64,000 bases of DNA, from assembly GCF_013340205.1 (NCBI RefSeq), contig NZ_BJTG01000002.1:248001-312000 (forward strand). The letters are read 5' to 3'. Positions 17,760-26,734 of the stretch are shown here, one piece after another. Positions within the stretch are counted from its first letter, which is position 1; each line of letters begins with the position of its first letter. The notes under the pieces are model-generated. The model did not search any database, was not told the origin of the DNA, and saw nothing but the letters and a program-made list of their open reading frames with translations. Made by a program: the position numbers and the translations under genes. The DNA comes from Anaeromyxobacter diazotrophicus. GTDB lineage: Bacteria; Myxococcota; Myxococcia; Myxococcales; Anaeromyxobacteraceae.

Positions 17760-17803
17760 CACGCCTCGGGGCGCCTGGGTCCGCGCGCCGGCGGCGCGCC
17801 CGA

Positions 17804-19180
<1,377 letters not shown>

Positions 19181-19191
19181 TCACCCACCAT

Positions 19192-19219
19192 CTTTTATGA
19201 CGGACGTTCCTCCTGTCAA
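19192..19219 (-). promoter_or_regulatory. Candidate sigma-70 promoter of metY
   Basis: Read on the minus strand, TTGACA (19219-19214) is followed after 16 bp by TAAAAG (19197-19192). The intervening bases include CGTCCGTCATAA, nearly identical to the dyad arm and core at the cysK promoter. The 117-bp interval up to the acyl-CoA ligase holds no gene. Confidence 0.5.
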
Positions 19220-19230
19220 GCGGAGGAACG
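19205..19230. repeat. 9-bp inverted repeat spanning the metY -35 and the downstream gene's ribosome site
   Basis: CGTTCCTCC (19205-19213) and GGAGGAACG (19222-19230) are perfect reverse complements. The 8-nt loop carries the metY -35 on the minus strand. The right arm holds GGAGGA, the Shine-Dalgarno for the GTG at 19238. It could be an operator for the divergent pair or an RNA hairpin hiding that ribosome site. Confidence 0.5.
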
Positions 19231-19237
19231 GGACCAC

Positions 19238-21070
19238 GTGAACCTCGAACCACCACGCACCGTTCCAGCCCTCTTCCTCCAGCGCGTCGGCAAGACGCCG
19301 TCGGCGGAGGCGTTCCGCCACCGCGTGGGCGACGCCTGGGTGAGCCTCACCTGGCGCGACACGGAGCGCCGCGTCCGCGCCATCGCCTGCGGCCTGCGCG
19401 CGCTCGGGCTCCAGGGCGAGGAGCGCTGCGCCATCATCTCCTCGACCCGCATCGAGTGGATCCTGTGCGACCTCGGGATCCTCTGCGCCGGCGGGGCCAC
19501 CACCACCATCTACCCCTCCAGCACGCGCGAGGAGTGCGCCTTCATCCTCTCGGACTCCGAGAGCGCCTACGCGTTCGTGGAGGACCGGGCGCAGCTCGAG
19601 AAGCTGGCGCGGCGGCGGGCCGAGCTCCCCGCGCTGCGGCACGTGATCGTGCTCGCCCCGGGCCTCGACCCGCGGCTGGCGGGCGGCGACGGGTGGGCGC
19701 TCACGCTCGAGGCGCTCGAGGCGCTCGGCGAGGCGGAGCACGCGCGCCACCCCGGGCGGTTCGAGGAGCTGGCGGAGGCGGTGCGGCCCGACGCGCTCGC
19801 CACGCTGGTCTACACCTCCGGCACCACCGGGCGCCCGAAGGGCGTCGAGCTCCTGCACCAGGGCTGGGTGGCGCAGGCGGAGAGCGTGGAGCGCGCCGGC
19901 ATCCTCGACCACCCGGAGCCGCTCCAGTACTTCTGGCTGCCGCTGTCGCACGTCTTCGGGAAGATGATCGGCACCGCCCAGCTGCAGATCGGCTTCCCCA
20001 CCGCCGTGGACGGGCGGGTGGAGAAGCTGGTCGAGAACCTGGCGGTGGTGCGCCCGACCTTCGTCTGCGCCGTGCCGCGGATCTTCGAGAAGGTGTACCA
20101 GCGCGTCCTCCTGCAGGTGCGCGAGGGCGGGCTCGCCAAGCGGGCCGTGTTCCGCTGGGCGCTCGGGGCCGGGCGGGAGCGGGCGCGCGCGCTGCGCGAG
20201 GGCCGCGCGCCGGGCCCGCTCCTGCGGCTGCGCTGGGCGGTCGCCGACCGGCTCGTCTTCGAGCGGGTGCGCGCGCTCTTCGGCGGGCGGCTGCGCTTCT
20301 TCGTGTCGGGCAGCGCGCCGCTGTCGCGCGAGGTGAGCGACCTGTTCGAGGCGGCCGGCCTGCTCATCCTGGAGGGCTACGGCCTCACCGAGTCGTCCGC
20401 CGCCACCCACGTCGACCTGCCGCACCGCCACCGCCCCGGCTCCGTCGGCCCGGCGCTGCCCGGGGTCGAGGTGAAGCTGGCCCCGGACGGCGAGATCCTC
20501 ATGCGCGGCCCGTGGATCATGCGCGGCTACCACGGGCTGCACGAGGCGACCGCCGAGGCGCTGCAGGACGGGTGGCTCCACACCGGGGACGTGGGCGTGC
20601 TCGACGCCGACGGCTACCTCACCATCACCGACCGGAAGAAGGACCTCATCAAGACCTCCGGCGGGAAGTACGTGGCGCCCCAGGAGCTCGAGGGACGGCT
20701 GAAGGCGCTCTCGCCGCTCGTGTCCCAGGTGCTCGTGCACGGCGACCGCAGGAACTACGTCTCCGCGCTCGTCACCCTCGACCCGGCCGCGCTGCAGGCG
20801 TGGGTGGATCGGCAGGGCCTCGCCGGCCGCGACCCGGCCCAGCTCACCGGGCACCCGGCGCTGCGCGCCGACCTGCAGCGGGCGCTCGACGCGCTCAACG
20901 CCGGCCTGCCGCGCTTCGCGAACGTGAAGCGCTTCACCGTGCTCCCCGCCGAGTTCAGCGAGGCCGCCGGCGAGGTCACCCCCAGCCAGAAGCTGCGCCG
21001 CAAGCTCATCGAGCAGCGCTACCACGAGGTGCTCGACGCGATGTACGGGGAGCAGCTCCGGGCGCCCTGA
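19238..21070 (+). CDS. AMP-forming long-chain acyl-CoA synthetase
   Basis: A 610-residue adenylate-forming enzyme expected to activate fatty acids as acyl-AMP and then acyl-CoA. Motif A (YTSGTTGRPKG) is at about 192-202. The gate or linker region GYGLTESSAATHVD, the A8-type TGDVGVLDADGYLTITDRKKDLIKTSGGK split over its conserved residues, and the C-terminal lysine domain are present. The GTG at 19238 has GGAGGA 10 nt upstream. It resembles FadD15-like ligases; chain length is not determinable here. Its 5' region overlaps the inverted repeat shared with metY. Confidence 0.88.
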   Translation: MNLEPPRTVPALFLQRVGKTPSAEAFRHRVGDAWVSLTWRDTERRVRAIACGLRALGLQGEERCAIISSTRIEWILCDLGILCAGGATTTIYPSSTREECAFILSDSESAYAFVEDRAQLEKLARRRAELPALRHVIVLAPGLDPRLAGGDGWALTLEALEALGEAEHARHPGRFEELAEAVRPDALATLVYTSGTTGRPKGVELLHQGWVAQAESVERAGILDHPEPLQYFWLPLSHVFGKMIGTAQLQIGFPTAVDGRVEKLVENLAVVRPTFVCAVPRIFEKVYQRVLLQVREGGLAKRAVFRWALGAGRERARALREGRAPGPLLRLRWAVADRLVFERVRALFGGRLRFFVSGSAPLSREVSDLFEAAGLLILEGYGLTESSAATHVDLPHRHRPGSVGPALPGVEVKLAPDGEILMRGPWIMRGYHGLHEATAEALQDGWLHTGDVGVLDADGYLTITDRKKDLIKTSGGKYVAPQELEGRLKALSPLVSQVLVHGDRRNYVSALVTLDPAALQAWVDRQGLAGRDPAQLTGHPALRADLQRALDALNAGLPRFANVKRFTVLPAEFSEAAGEVTPSQKLRRKLIEQRYHEVLDAMYGEQLRAP

Positions 21071-21076
21071 GGGGCG

Positions 21077-22108
21077 CTACCGCATCCCCAGCTCCTGCCG
21101 CATGCGCGCCAGTGCCTCCTCGGCGCGCGGCACGAACTCGTTCTCGACCCCGGCGACGCGGGCGGCGGAGAGCGTCTCCTCGTAGGCGACGAGCGCCTTC
21201 TCCGCCAGCACCCGCACCTCGCCGCGGAGGGCCTCCCGGTAGGCCTCCTCGCCCTGGGCGTCGAGGCCGGGCGGCAGCGGCGCCTCGACCAGCTGCCGGC
21301 GCAGGTCGTCGTACAGCTCGCCCACCCGCGCCCCGGCGGCCACCGCGAAGCCGGGGTGCCCGGCGCGCATCGCCGCGAGGTACGCCTCCTGCGCCGCGAG
21401 CAGGAGCCCAGCCTTCTCCTCGAGCTGGGCGCGCAGCGCGTCGGGGGCCACCCCGGCCGGATCGAGCGGCGCGGCCAGGAACCGGGCTCGCTCCGCCTCC
21501 CCGAGGTAGAAGCGCGCCTGCGCGGCGTCGGCCGGCTCGAGCCGCTCGCGCTCGCCGGCGCGCTCGAAGGCGGCGAGCCCGTCCTGGAGCGCCCGGCGCG
21601 CGCGCCCGGCCTCGCCGGCCTCGAGGTCGAGCACGGCGCCCTCGGTCACGGCGCGGAGGTGCAGCGCGGGGGCGAGGTCGGCGCGCGCGGCCAGGGCGTC
21701 GAGGAGCGCGCGCGCCTCGCCGCTCCGGCCCAGGCGCCACAGGCACTCCGCCGCGAGGAACCGCCCCTCGTCCTCCTCCGCGCCGGCGCCGAGCGCGGCG
21801 AGCGCCTGGAAGCGGGCCAGCGCGGGCTCGAGCCGCCCGAGCCGCCGCTCGGCCAGGCCCGCGCCGCGCAGCGCGGCCGGCGCGCGCCGCGAGGCCGGGT
21901 AGACGTCGGCGAGCCGGCCGAAGGCCTCGGCGGCGGCCGCGTCGTCGCCCGCCTGCGCCGCGGCGCTGCCCACCGCGAAGAGCTCCACGTCGCTGCGCTC
22001 CTCCGGCGAGGCGGCGCCCGCCCCCGCGCCCCGGTGGGCGCAGGCGGCGAGCGCCAGCGCCAGCAGCGGCGGCGCCAGCCGGCGGCGCGCCCGGAGGGCG
22101 CCGCTCAC
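21077..22108 (-). CDS. TPR-like outer-membrane lipoprotein
   Basis: A 343-residue protein with a lipobox (ALAAC, near residue 23), then Ala-rich helical repeats of TPR type (AAEAFGRLADVYPASRRAPAALRG and similar, each about 34 residues). It probably sits in the outer membrane facing the periplasm as a protein-binding scaffold. No catalytic motif. The GTG at 22108 overlaps the TGA of the YjbQ gene (GTGA), so it is coupled to it. Confidence 0.65.
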   Translation of the reverse strand: MSGALRARRRLAPPLLALALAACAHRGAGAGAASPEERSDVELFAVGSAAAQAGDDAAAAEAFGRLADVYPASRRAPAALRGAGLAERRLGRLEPALARFQALAALGAGAEEDEGRFLAAECLWRLGRSGEARALLDALAARADLAPALHLRAVTEGAVLDLEAGEAGRARRALQDGLAAFERAGERERLEPADAAQARFYLGEAERARFLAAPLDPAGVAPDALRAQLEEKAGLLLAAQEAYLAAMRAGHPGFAVAAGARVGELYDDLRRQLVEAPLPPGLDAQGEEAYREALRGEVRVLAEKALVAYEETLSAARVAGVENEFVPRAEEALARMRQELGMR

Positions 22109-22521
22109 GGCGCGTCCGCCAGGAAGCGGAGCAGGACCTGCCGCCGCCGGGGCCCGTCGAGCTCGACCAGGAAGACGCCCTGCCAGGTGCCGAGCTGCAG
22201 CTCGCCGCCCTCGACCGGCACGAGCTGCGAGGCGCCGAGCAGGGCGGTCTTCACGTGGGCCGGGGAGTTGCCCTCGCCGTGGCGGTAAGCGCCGCGCGGG
22301 GCGGCGTCCGGCACGGCGTTCTCGAGCGCGAGCAGCAGGTCGCGCCGCACGTCCGGGTCGGCGTTCTCCTGGATGGTCACGCCGGCGGTGGTGTGCGGGC
22401 TGTAGACGAGCACCGCGCCGGCGGCGAGGCCGGCGCGCGCCACGGCCGCCCGGACCTGGCCCGTGAGCTCGACGAGCTCGCAGCGGGCGCGGGTGGCGAT
22501 CTCCAGGGTCTGGGAGCGCAT
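22105..22521 (-). CDS. YjbQ/UPF0047 family protein
   Basis: A 138-residue protein of the YjbQ (UPF0047) family, visible from SPHTTAGVTIQENADPDVRRDL, the conserved His pair in YRHGEGNSPAHVK, and LGTWQGVFLVELDGPR. Members have been reported with weak thiamine-phosphate synthase activity; the physiological role is unclear. The start is MRSQTLE at 22521, which has GGAGG at good spacing; an upstream ATG at 22533 is less likely. It is followed by the coupled TPR lipoprotein gene. Confidence 0.85.
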   Translation of the reverse strand: MRSQTLEIATRARCELVELTGQVRAAVARAGLAAGAVLVYSPHTTAGVTIQENADPDVRRDLLLALENAVPDAAPRGAYRHGEGNSPAHVKTALLGASQLVPVEGGELQLGTWQGVFLVELDGPRRRQVLLRFLADAP

Positions 22522-22549
22522 GGCGCCCTCCATTCTAAGGCCGCCGCGC

Positions 22550-23674
22550 TCAGAGCGCGGCGGCGAGGCGCGCCAGGTGGGCGAGGTCGTGGACGTCGGT
22601 GTCGAGGCGGGGGAGCTCCACCCGCGCGCCCGAGCTCTCCGCGAACAGCCGGGCCACCTCCCGCGCGTCGGCGCGCGCCAGCAGCTCGTGCTCGGCCAGC
22701 GTGCGGGCCAGCCGCGACGCGAGGGTGCCGTCGGGCACCCGCTGCGCCGCCAGCGCGGCCTCGAGCTCCACGGCGTCGGGGAGCGGCCCCGGGCCCCACA
22801 GCTCGCGGGTGACCCGGTTCGCCACCACCCCCGCCACCGGCATCCGCTCGGCCCGGAGCCGCTCGTGGAAGAAGAGCGTCTCGTCCACCGCGCGCGGGCT
22901 GGCGGAGGAGGTGAGGACGAACCCGACCTGCGGCTCGGCCAGCAGCGCCCGCACCGCGGCGGCGCGATCCTTGAACCCTCCGTACATGCCCTGGAAGGTG
23001 GCCATGAACTCGGCCAGGTCCTCCAGCACCTCGGCGCCGGTGAAGCGGGCCATGGTCTTCGCGACGTAGCTCCCGCCGAGCTGGAACAGCTTCAGGCCCA
23101 CCCGCCCGGCCGAGAGGGCCGGCGCGAGCAGGGTGCGGGCGGTGTCGTTCCCGAGGAAGTCGAGGATGCGGTCGGGCGCGTCGAGGAAGTCGAGCGCGTG
23201 GGCGGTGGGCGGGGTGTCGAGCACGATGAGGTCGTAGTCGCGCTCCGTGGCGAGCTCGTACAGCTTCTCCATGGCCATGTACTCCTGCGAGCCGGCCAGG
23301 GCGCTCGAGAGCTGCTGGTAGAGGCGGTTCCGGTAGATCCGCTCGCGCCGCGCGGGGTCGGGCGCGTGCCGCGCCACGAGGTCGTCCCAGGTGCGCTTCA
23401 CGTCGAGCATCATGGCGAAGAGCTGGCCGCGCGCGTGCAGCCCCGCCTCGGCCAGCCGCGCCTCGGGGACGCGGCTCTCGACGTTGCCGAGCGCCTCGAG
23501 CCCGAGCGCGTTGGCGAGCCGGCGCGCCGGGTCGATGGTGCAGACGAGGACCTTGCCGCCGGCGAGCGCGCGCCCGAGCCCGAGCGCGGCCGCGAGCGTG
23601 GTCTTCCCCACGCCGCCGGGGCCGACGCACACCGCGATGCGCTTCGCCTGGAGCGCGGCGGAGAGCTCGCCCAT
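22550..23674 (-). CDS. ArsA/Get3-type ATPase, second of a tandem pair
   Basis: A 374-residue P-loop ATPase of the ArsA/Get3/MinD class. It has a deviant Walker A (GPGGVGKTT, 18-26), the switch motif IDPARRLANALG, and LIVLDTPPTAHALDFLDAP (Walker B/switch II). It begins with ATG directly abutting the upstream TAG, so it forms one operon with the neighbouring paralogue. The adjacent pair suggests a heterodimer or duplicated targeting ATPase. No arsR, arsB or arsenite-efflux gene is close, so a role in arsenite export is not supported. Confidence 0.8.
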   Translation of the reverse strand: MGELSAALQAKRIAVCVGPGGVGKTTLAAALGLGRALAGGKVLVCTIDPARRLANALGLEALGNVESRVPEARLAEAGLHARGQLFAMMLDVKRTWDDLVARHAPDPARRERIYRNRLYQQLSSALAGSQEYMAMEKLYELATERDYDLIVLDTPPTAHALDFLDAPDRILDFLGNDTARTLLAPALSAGRVGLKLFQLGGSYVAKTMARFTGAEVLEDLAEFMATFQGMYGGFKDRAAAVRALLAEPQVGFVLTSSASPRAVDETLFFHERLRAERMPVAGVVANRVTRELWGPGPLPDAVELEAALAAQRVPDGTLASRLARTLAEHELLARADAREVARLFAESSGARVELPRLDTDVHDLAHLARLAAAL

Positions 23675-24634
23675 CTAGCGCCTCCCGGCGGGTGGCGGGG
23701 AGGCCCCGGCCAGCGCCGGCTCGAGGGCGGCGGCCACCGCCTCGACCGCGCCCAGGTCCCACCGCTCGCGGGCGAGCAGCGGCACGAGCACGGCCGGGAG
23801 GTCGATCGCGGCCCGGGCGCGCGCCAGGTAGCGGCCGGCCTGCTCGGCGCGGAGCGCCTGCAGGCGCGCGGCCGCCGCGGCGGGGCCGAGCGGCGGCGCG
23901 GCCGCCACCAGGTCCGAGAGGACGGAGGTCTCGCCGGGCGTGAAGCGCGCCTCCGGCATGGCGTTCACGAACAGCGCCCCGCGCGCGACGCCGAGGACGG
24001 TCCGCACCGCCGCCTCGAGCTCGATGGCCTCGTTGACCGGCATCTCCTCCGGCAAGGTCACGATCTGCAGGGAGGTCTTGCGGGGATCGACGAGCAGGGC
24101 GTGCATCCACTCGGCGTCGCGGCGGAGCGGCCCGGGGGGCACCGTCTCGAGGAGCGCGCCGGGGACGCGGAGGAGCTGCACCGCGTGCCCGGTGGCGGGG
24201 GCGTCGAGCACGACCAGGTCCCAGCGCGGCCGGCCGTGCTCCTCGGTCCGGACCTCGTGCAGCACCTTGCCCAGCATGACGAGCTCGGAGAGCGACGGGA
24301 CGGCGCGCAGGAAGTAGCGCACCACCCGGTTCTCGAAGACCGCGTCGTAGAGGGTCTTGAAGCGCAGGGTCATGAGGCCGTACTCGCGCATGGCCTCGGC
24401 CGGCGTCACGTTGGCCGTGAACAGGTTCGGGAGCGCCTGGCGCGTCTCGAAGCCGGCCGGGGGCGCGCCGAGCAGCGGCGCCACGCGCTCCTGCGCGTTG
24501 ACCTCGCAGACCAGCACGCGGCGGCCGCGCCGGGCGGCGAGGAGCGCCAGGGCCGTCGCGATCGTCGACTTGCCGACCCCGCCTTTGCCCGTGACGACGA
24601 GCAGGCGGCGGTCGAGGAGGGCGAGCCCTGGCAC
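23675..24634 (-). CDS. ArsA/Get3-type ATPase, first of a tandem pair
   Basis: A paralogue of about 319 residues of the following gene. It has a deviant Walker A (GKGGVGKST, 16-24), CEVNAQERVAPLLG in place of the usual IDPA motif, and LVVLDAPATGHAVQLLRVP. The start is uncertain: GTG at 24632-24634 gives MPGLALLDRR, while a TTG at 24646 would add four residues; neither has a clear Shine-Dalgarno. Its stop abuts the ATG of the second ATPase. Partners and cargo unknown. Confidence 0.75.
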   Translation of the reverse strand: MPGLALLDRRLLVVTGKGGVGKSTIATALALLAARRGRRVLVCEVNAQERVAPLLGAPPAGFETRQALPNLFTANVTPAEAMREYGLMTLRFKTLYDAVFENRVVRYFLRAVPSLSELVMLGKVLHEVRTEEHGRPRWDLVVLDAPATGHAVQLLRVPGALLETVPPGPLRRDAEWMHALLVDPRKTSLQIVTLPEEMPVNEAIELEAAVRTVLGVARGALFVNAMPEARFTPGETSVLSDLVAAAPPLGPAAAAARLQALRAEQAGRYLARARAAIDLPAVLVPLLARERWDLGAVEAVAAALEPALAGASPPPAGRR

Positions 24635-24676
24635 GGCGCTTGACAAGCTAGCGACCGGAAGGTGAGAAGTCCACCC

Positions 24677-25006
24677 ATGATCCTCGACGAGCTGCTCAGG
24701 AACCCGGCGGTGAAGCGCGCCATGTCGGCGGGCGAGGAGCGCGTCGGAAAGCTGGTCACCCAGCTGCTCGCGAGCGAGCGCGTCATGCACGGGGTGCAGT
24801 CGGTGTTCGCCTCCGCGCTGACCGCCAAGTCCACCTTCGACCGGGGCGTCCGCACCGCGCTCGGGGCGGTGAGCCTGCCCACCACCGAGGAGGTGGAGGA
24901 GCTGCGCCGCAAGCTGGGCGAGCTCGAGGCGATGCTCGACGGGATCGCCGCCAAGGTGGACCGCCCGGCCGGCAAGCCGGGCGGCGGCTCGCACGACCCC
25001 GCCTGA
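24677..25006 (+). CDS. Small phasin-like helical protein of unknown function
   Basis: A 109-residue protein. The N-terminal half is amphipathic (LLRNPAVKRAMSAGEERVGKL) and the C-terminal half is a coiled coil (EEVEELRRKLGELEAMLDGIAAKV). There is no signal or TM segment. GGTGAG about 10 nt upstream supports the ATG at 24677. It is near a PHA-synthesis regulator and a ParA-like ATPase, and its shape recalls small phasin-like granule proteins. This is inference from size, heptad pattern and context only. Confidence 0.6.
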   Translation: MILDELLRNPAVKRAMSAGEERVGKLVTQLLASERVMHGVQSVFASALTAKSTFDRGVRTALGAVSLPTTEEVEELRRKLGELEAMLDGIAAKVDRPAGKPGGGSHDPA

Positions 25007-25010
25007 GCGC

Positions 25011-25182
25011 CCATGCGCATCGCCTTCATCGATCGAAGCGGGGGCTGGCGCCCCCGCCCCGGCCAGCGGAGCTGGACCGGGGGCCCACCCCGCTCGCCGG
25101 GGCCCGTGCGCTGCCCGGCGCGGCATCCGCCGCGCGCCGGGCAGCGCCCCGGCGGGCTCGCTTCGCTCGCCGTGGGGTGACC
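25011..25182. repeat. Hairpin-rich insert with duplicated parA 5' end
   Basis: CCATGCGC occurs at 25011-25018 and again at 25181-25188. CGCATCGCCTTCATC occurs at 25016-25030 and again at 25189-25203, the second being the true parA start. Between them are strong stems: 25038-25045/25050-25057 (8 bp) and 25111-25122/25133-25144 (12 bp). The latter is extended by 25092-25103/25145-25156 with one G-T wobble. The first ATG (25013) opens a 55-codon frame that ends in TGA at 25178-25180 and has no protein-like character. It looks like a small REP-like element that landed in, and duplicated, the gene start. Confidence 0.55.
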
Positions 25183-25974
25183 ATGCGCCGCATCGCCTTC
25201 ATCAACGAGAAGGGCGGCACCTGCAAGACGACGCTGTGCGTGAACCTGGGGGCGTGGCTCGCCACCCGGCGGGGGCAGCGCGTGCTGCTCGCCGACCTCG
25301 ACACGCAGGGGCACGCCGGCAAGTCGCTGGGCGTGGACGTGCGCACGATCTCGCCCACGGTGAAGGAGCTCCTGCTCGGCACCGCCCCGCTCGACGCGGT
25401 GGTGCGCGCGTCGGCGGTGCCGGGGCTCGATCTCTTGCCCGCCAACAAGAGCCTGGCCGACTTCCCGCTCGAGGTGGCGAGCCGCGCCGATCGGAGCGCC
25501 CGGCTGCGCGAGGTGATCGACGCGCTGCCGGCGGGGCGCTGGGACGTGGTGCTGTTCGACGCCCCGCCCTCGGTGTCGCTCGTCACCGACAACGTGCTGC
25601 GGGCCGCCACCGAGGTCGTGCTGCCCGTCGCGCTCACCTACCTCGCGCTCGACGGCTGCGCCGAGATCATGGACAGCCTCGCCCGCCTCCGGGCCGAGCG
25701 CGGGGAGGCGCCGGCGCTCGCGCTCGTCGTCCCGGCGCTCTACCGCAAGACGCAGCTCGCGGACGAGATCCTGGAGAAGCTCCGGGAGCGCTTCCCGCGC
25801 GAGCTGGCGCGGACCGTCCTCGGCTGGTCGGTGAAGGTGGACGAGGCCCAGAGCCGCGGGCTGACCGTCTTCGAGCACGCCCCCGGCTCGAGCGGCGCAC
25901 AGGCGCTGGCCGCGCTCGCCGACGAGCTCCTGGAGCGCGCGCCGGCGGCGGCGGGGCGGGTGGCGGAGGGGTGA
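25183..25974 (+). CDS. ParA/Soj-family ATPase
   Basis: A 263-residue deviant Walker ATPase. Walker A reads KGGTCKTT at residues 10-17; Cys replaces the Gly of the usual KGGVGKTT. Walker A' is LADLDTQGHAGKSL and Walker B is DVVLFDAPPS. There is no ParB, no parS-like site and no N-terminal HTH, so it is an orphan positioning ATPase rather than a chromosomal Soj. The ATG at 25183 is preferred over the in-frame GTG at 25177 because GGGG lies at correct spacing. Neighbours suggest granule or cargo positioning (inference). Confidence 0.85.
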   Translation: MRRIAFINEKGGTCKTTLCVNLGAWLATRRGQRVLLADLDTQGHAGKSLGVDVRTISPTVKELLLGTAPLDAVVRASAVPGLDLLPANKSLADFPLEVASRADRSARLREVIDALPAGRWDVVLFDAPPSVSLVTDNVLRAATEVVLPVALTYLALDGCAEIMDSLARLRAERGEAPALALVVPALYRKTQLADEILEKLRERFPRELARTVLGWSVKVDEAQSRGLTVFEHAPGSSGAQALAALADELLERAPAAAGRVAEG

Positions 25975-26008
25975 GCGGCAGGGCCCGTGAGCGGGGGCGG
26001 TCGCCCGC

Positions 26009-26028
26009 GGCGGGGGGCGAGCCCCGCC
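26009..26028. terminator. Short hairpin between parA-like and phaR-like genes
   Basis: GGCGGGG (26009-26015) pairs with CCCCGCC (26022-26028) across a 6-nt loop, between convergent genes. Plausible terminator; similar stems are common by chance at this GC content. Confidence 0.35.
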
Positions 26029-26625
26029 CTACTTGAGCTGATCCAGCTTCTTCTCCAGCTCGGCGATGCGGTCGGAGAGCGCGGTGAGCTCGCGGCGGAC
26101 GTCGCCCACCGAGCCCATCCCCTCCACCGCGGTGCGGACGCGGTCGTCGACGCGCCGCTGGAACTGCGTGACGGCCTCCTGGGAGGCGGCCACCATCTCC
26201 TTGGCGCGGTCGGTCGTCTGCTGGCCGGACTTGAGCAGGGTCTGCACGCGCTGCTCGGCCGCCTGGCGCACCGCCTCGACCCGCCCCCGCAGCTCCGCCT
26301 GCGTGTCCTCGACGATCTGCGCCGCGCGCTCGCCGCCGTGGCGGATGAGGTCCTTGAGCGTGCGCAGGCTCATCTTGGAGGTCTTCTTCTCCTCCTCGAA
26401 GATGATCTGGGCCAGCGTGACGCTGGTGAGGTCTTCCTTGGTGCGGTTGTCGAGCACCTTCACCTCGGTGCCCGCCTTCACCATCTGCGCGATCTCGTCG
26501 AGCGTGACGTAGCGCGACTCCACGGTGTCGTAGAGCTTCCGGTTGGTGTAGCGCTTGATGATCTTCGGTTCGCGCGAGGCGTCGGAGGCTGAGGGTTCCG
26601 CGCCCGGGGTCTGCTCTTCGGTCAT
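26029..26625 (-). CDS. phaR: Polyhydroxyalkanoate synthesis regulator (PhaR-like)
   Basis: A 198-residue regulator. The PHB/PHA accumulation DNA-binding domain spans about residues 22-80 (KRYTNRKLYDTVESRYVTLD, then VLDNRTKEDLTSVTLAQIIFEE). A long coiled coil follows and ends in a Leu/Lys heptad segment (LSDRIAELEKKLDQL). In the known family it represses phasin genes and binds PHA granules. GGAGGA 7 nt upstream supports the ATG at 26625. No PHA synthase is in the window. Confidence 0.85.
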   Translation of the reverse strand: MTEEQTPGAEPSASDASREPKIIKRYTNRKLYDTVESRYVTLDEIAQMVKAGTEVKVLDNRTKEDLTSVTLAQIIFEEEKKTSKMSLRTLKDLIRHGGERAAQIVEDTQAELRGRVEAVRQAAEQRVQTLLKSGQQTTDRAKEMVAASQEAVTQFQRRVDDRVRTAVEGMGSVGDVRRELTALSDRIAELEKKLDQLK

Positions 26626-26734
26626 GTGGGAATCCTCCGGAGGAGGATGTGCAGGTGAGAGCGGCATTGTCTGGGCGGCCTCTCTTCCGGTCAAGGACAT
26701 ACCGTTGTACGCTCGGCGCCGCCAGCGGCGCGCG

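Noticed and set aside
22550-24634. Reading the two ArsA-type ATPases as an arsenic-resistance operon
   Set aside because: No arsR, arsB, arsC or arsD is near, and the paired genes sit with unrelated functions, so only the ATPase family is claimed.
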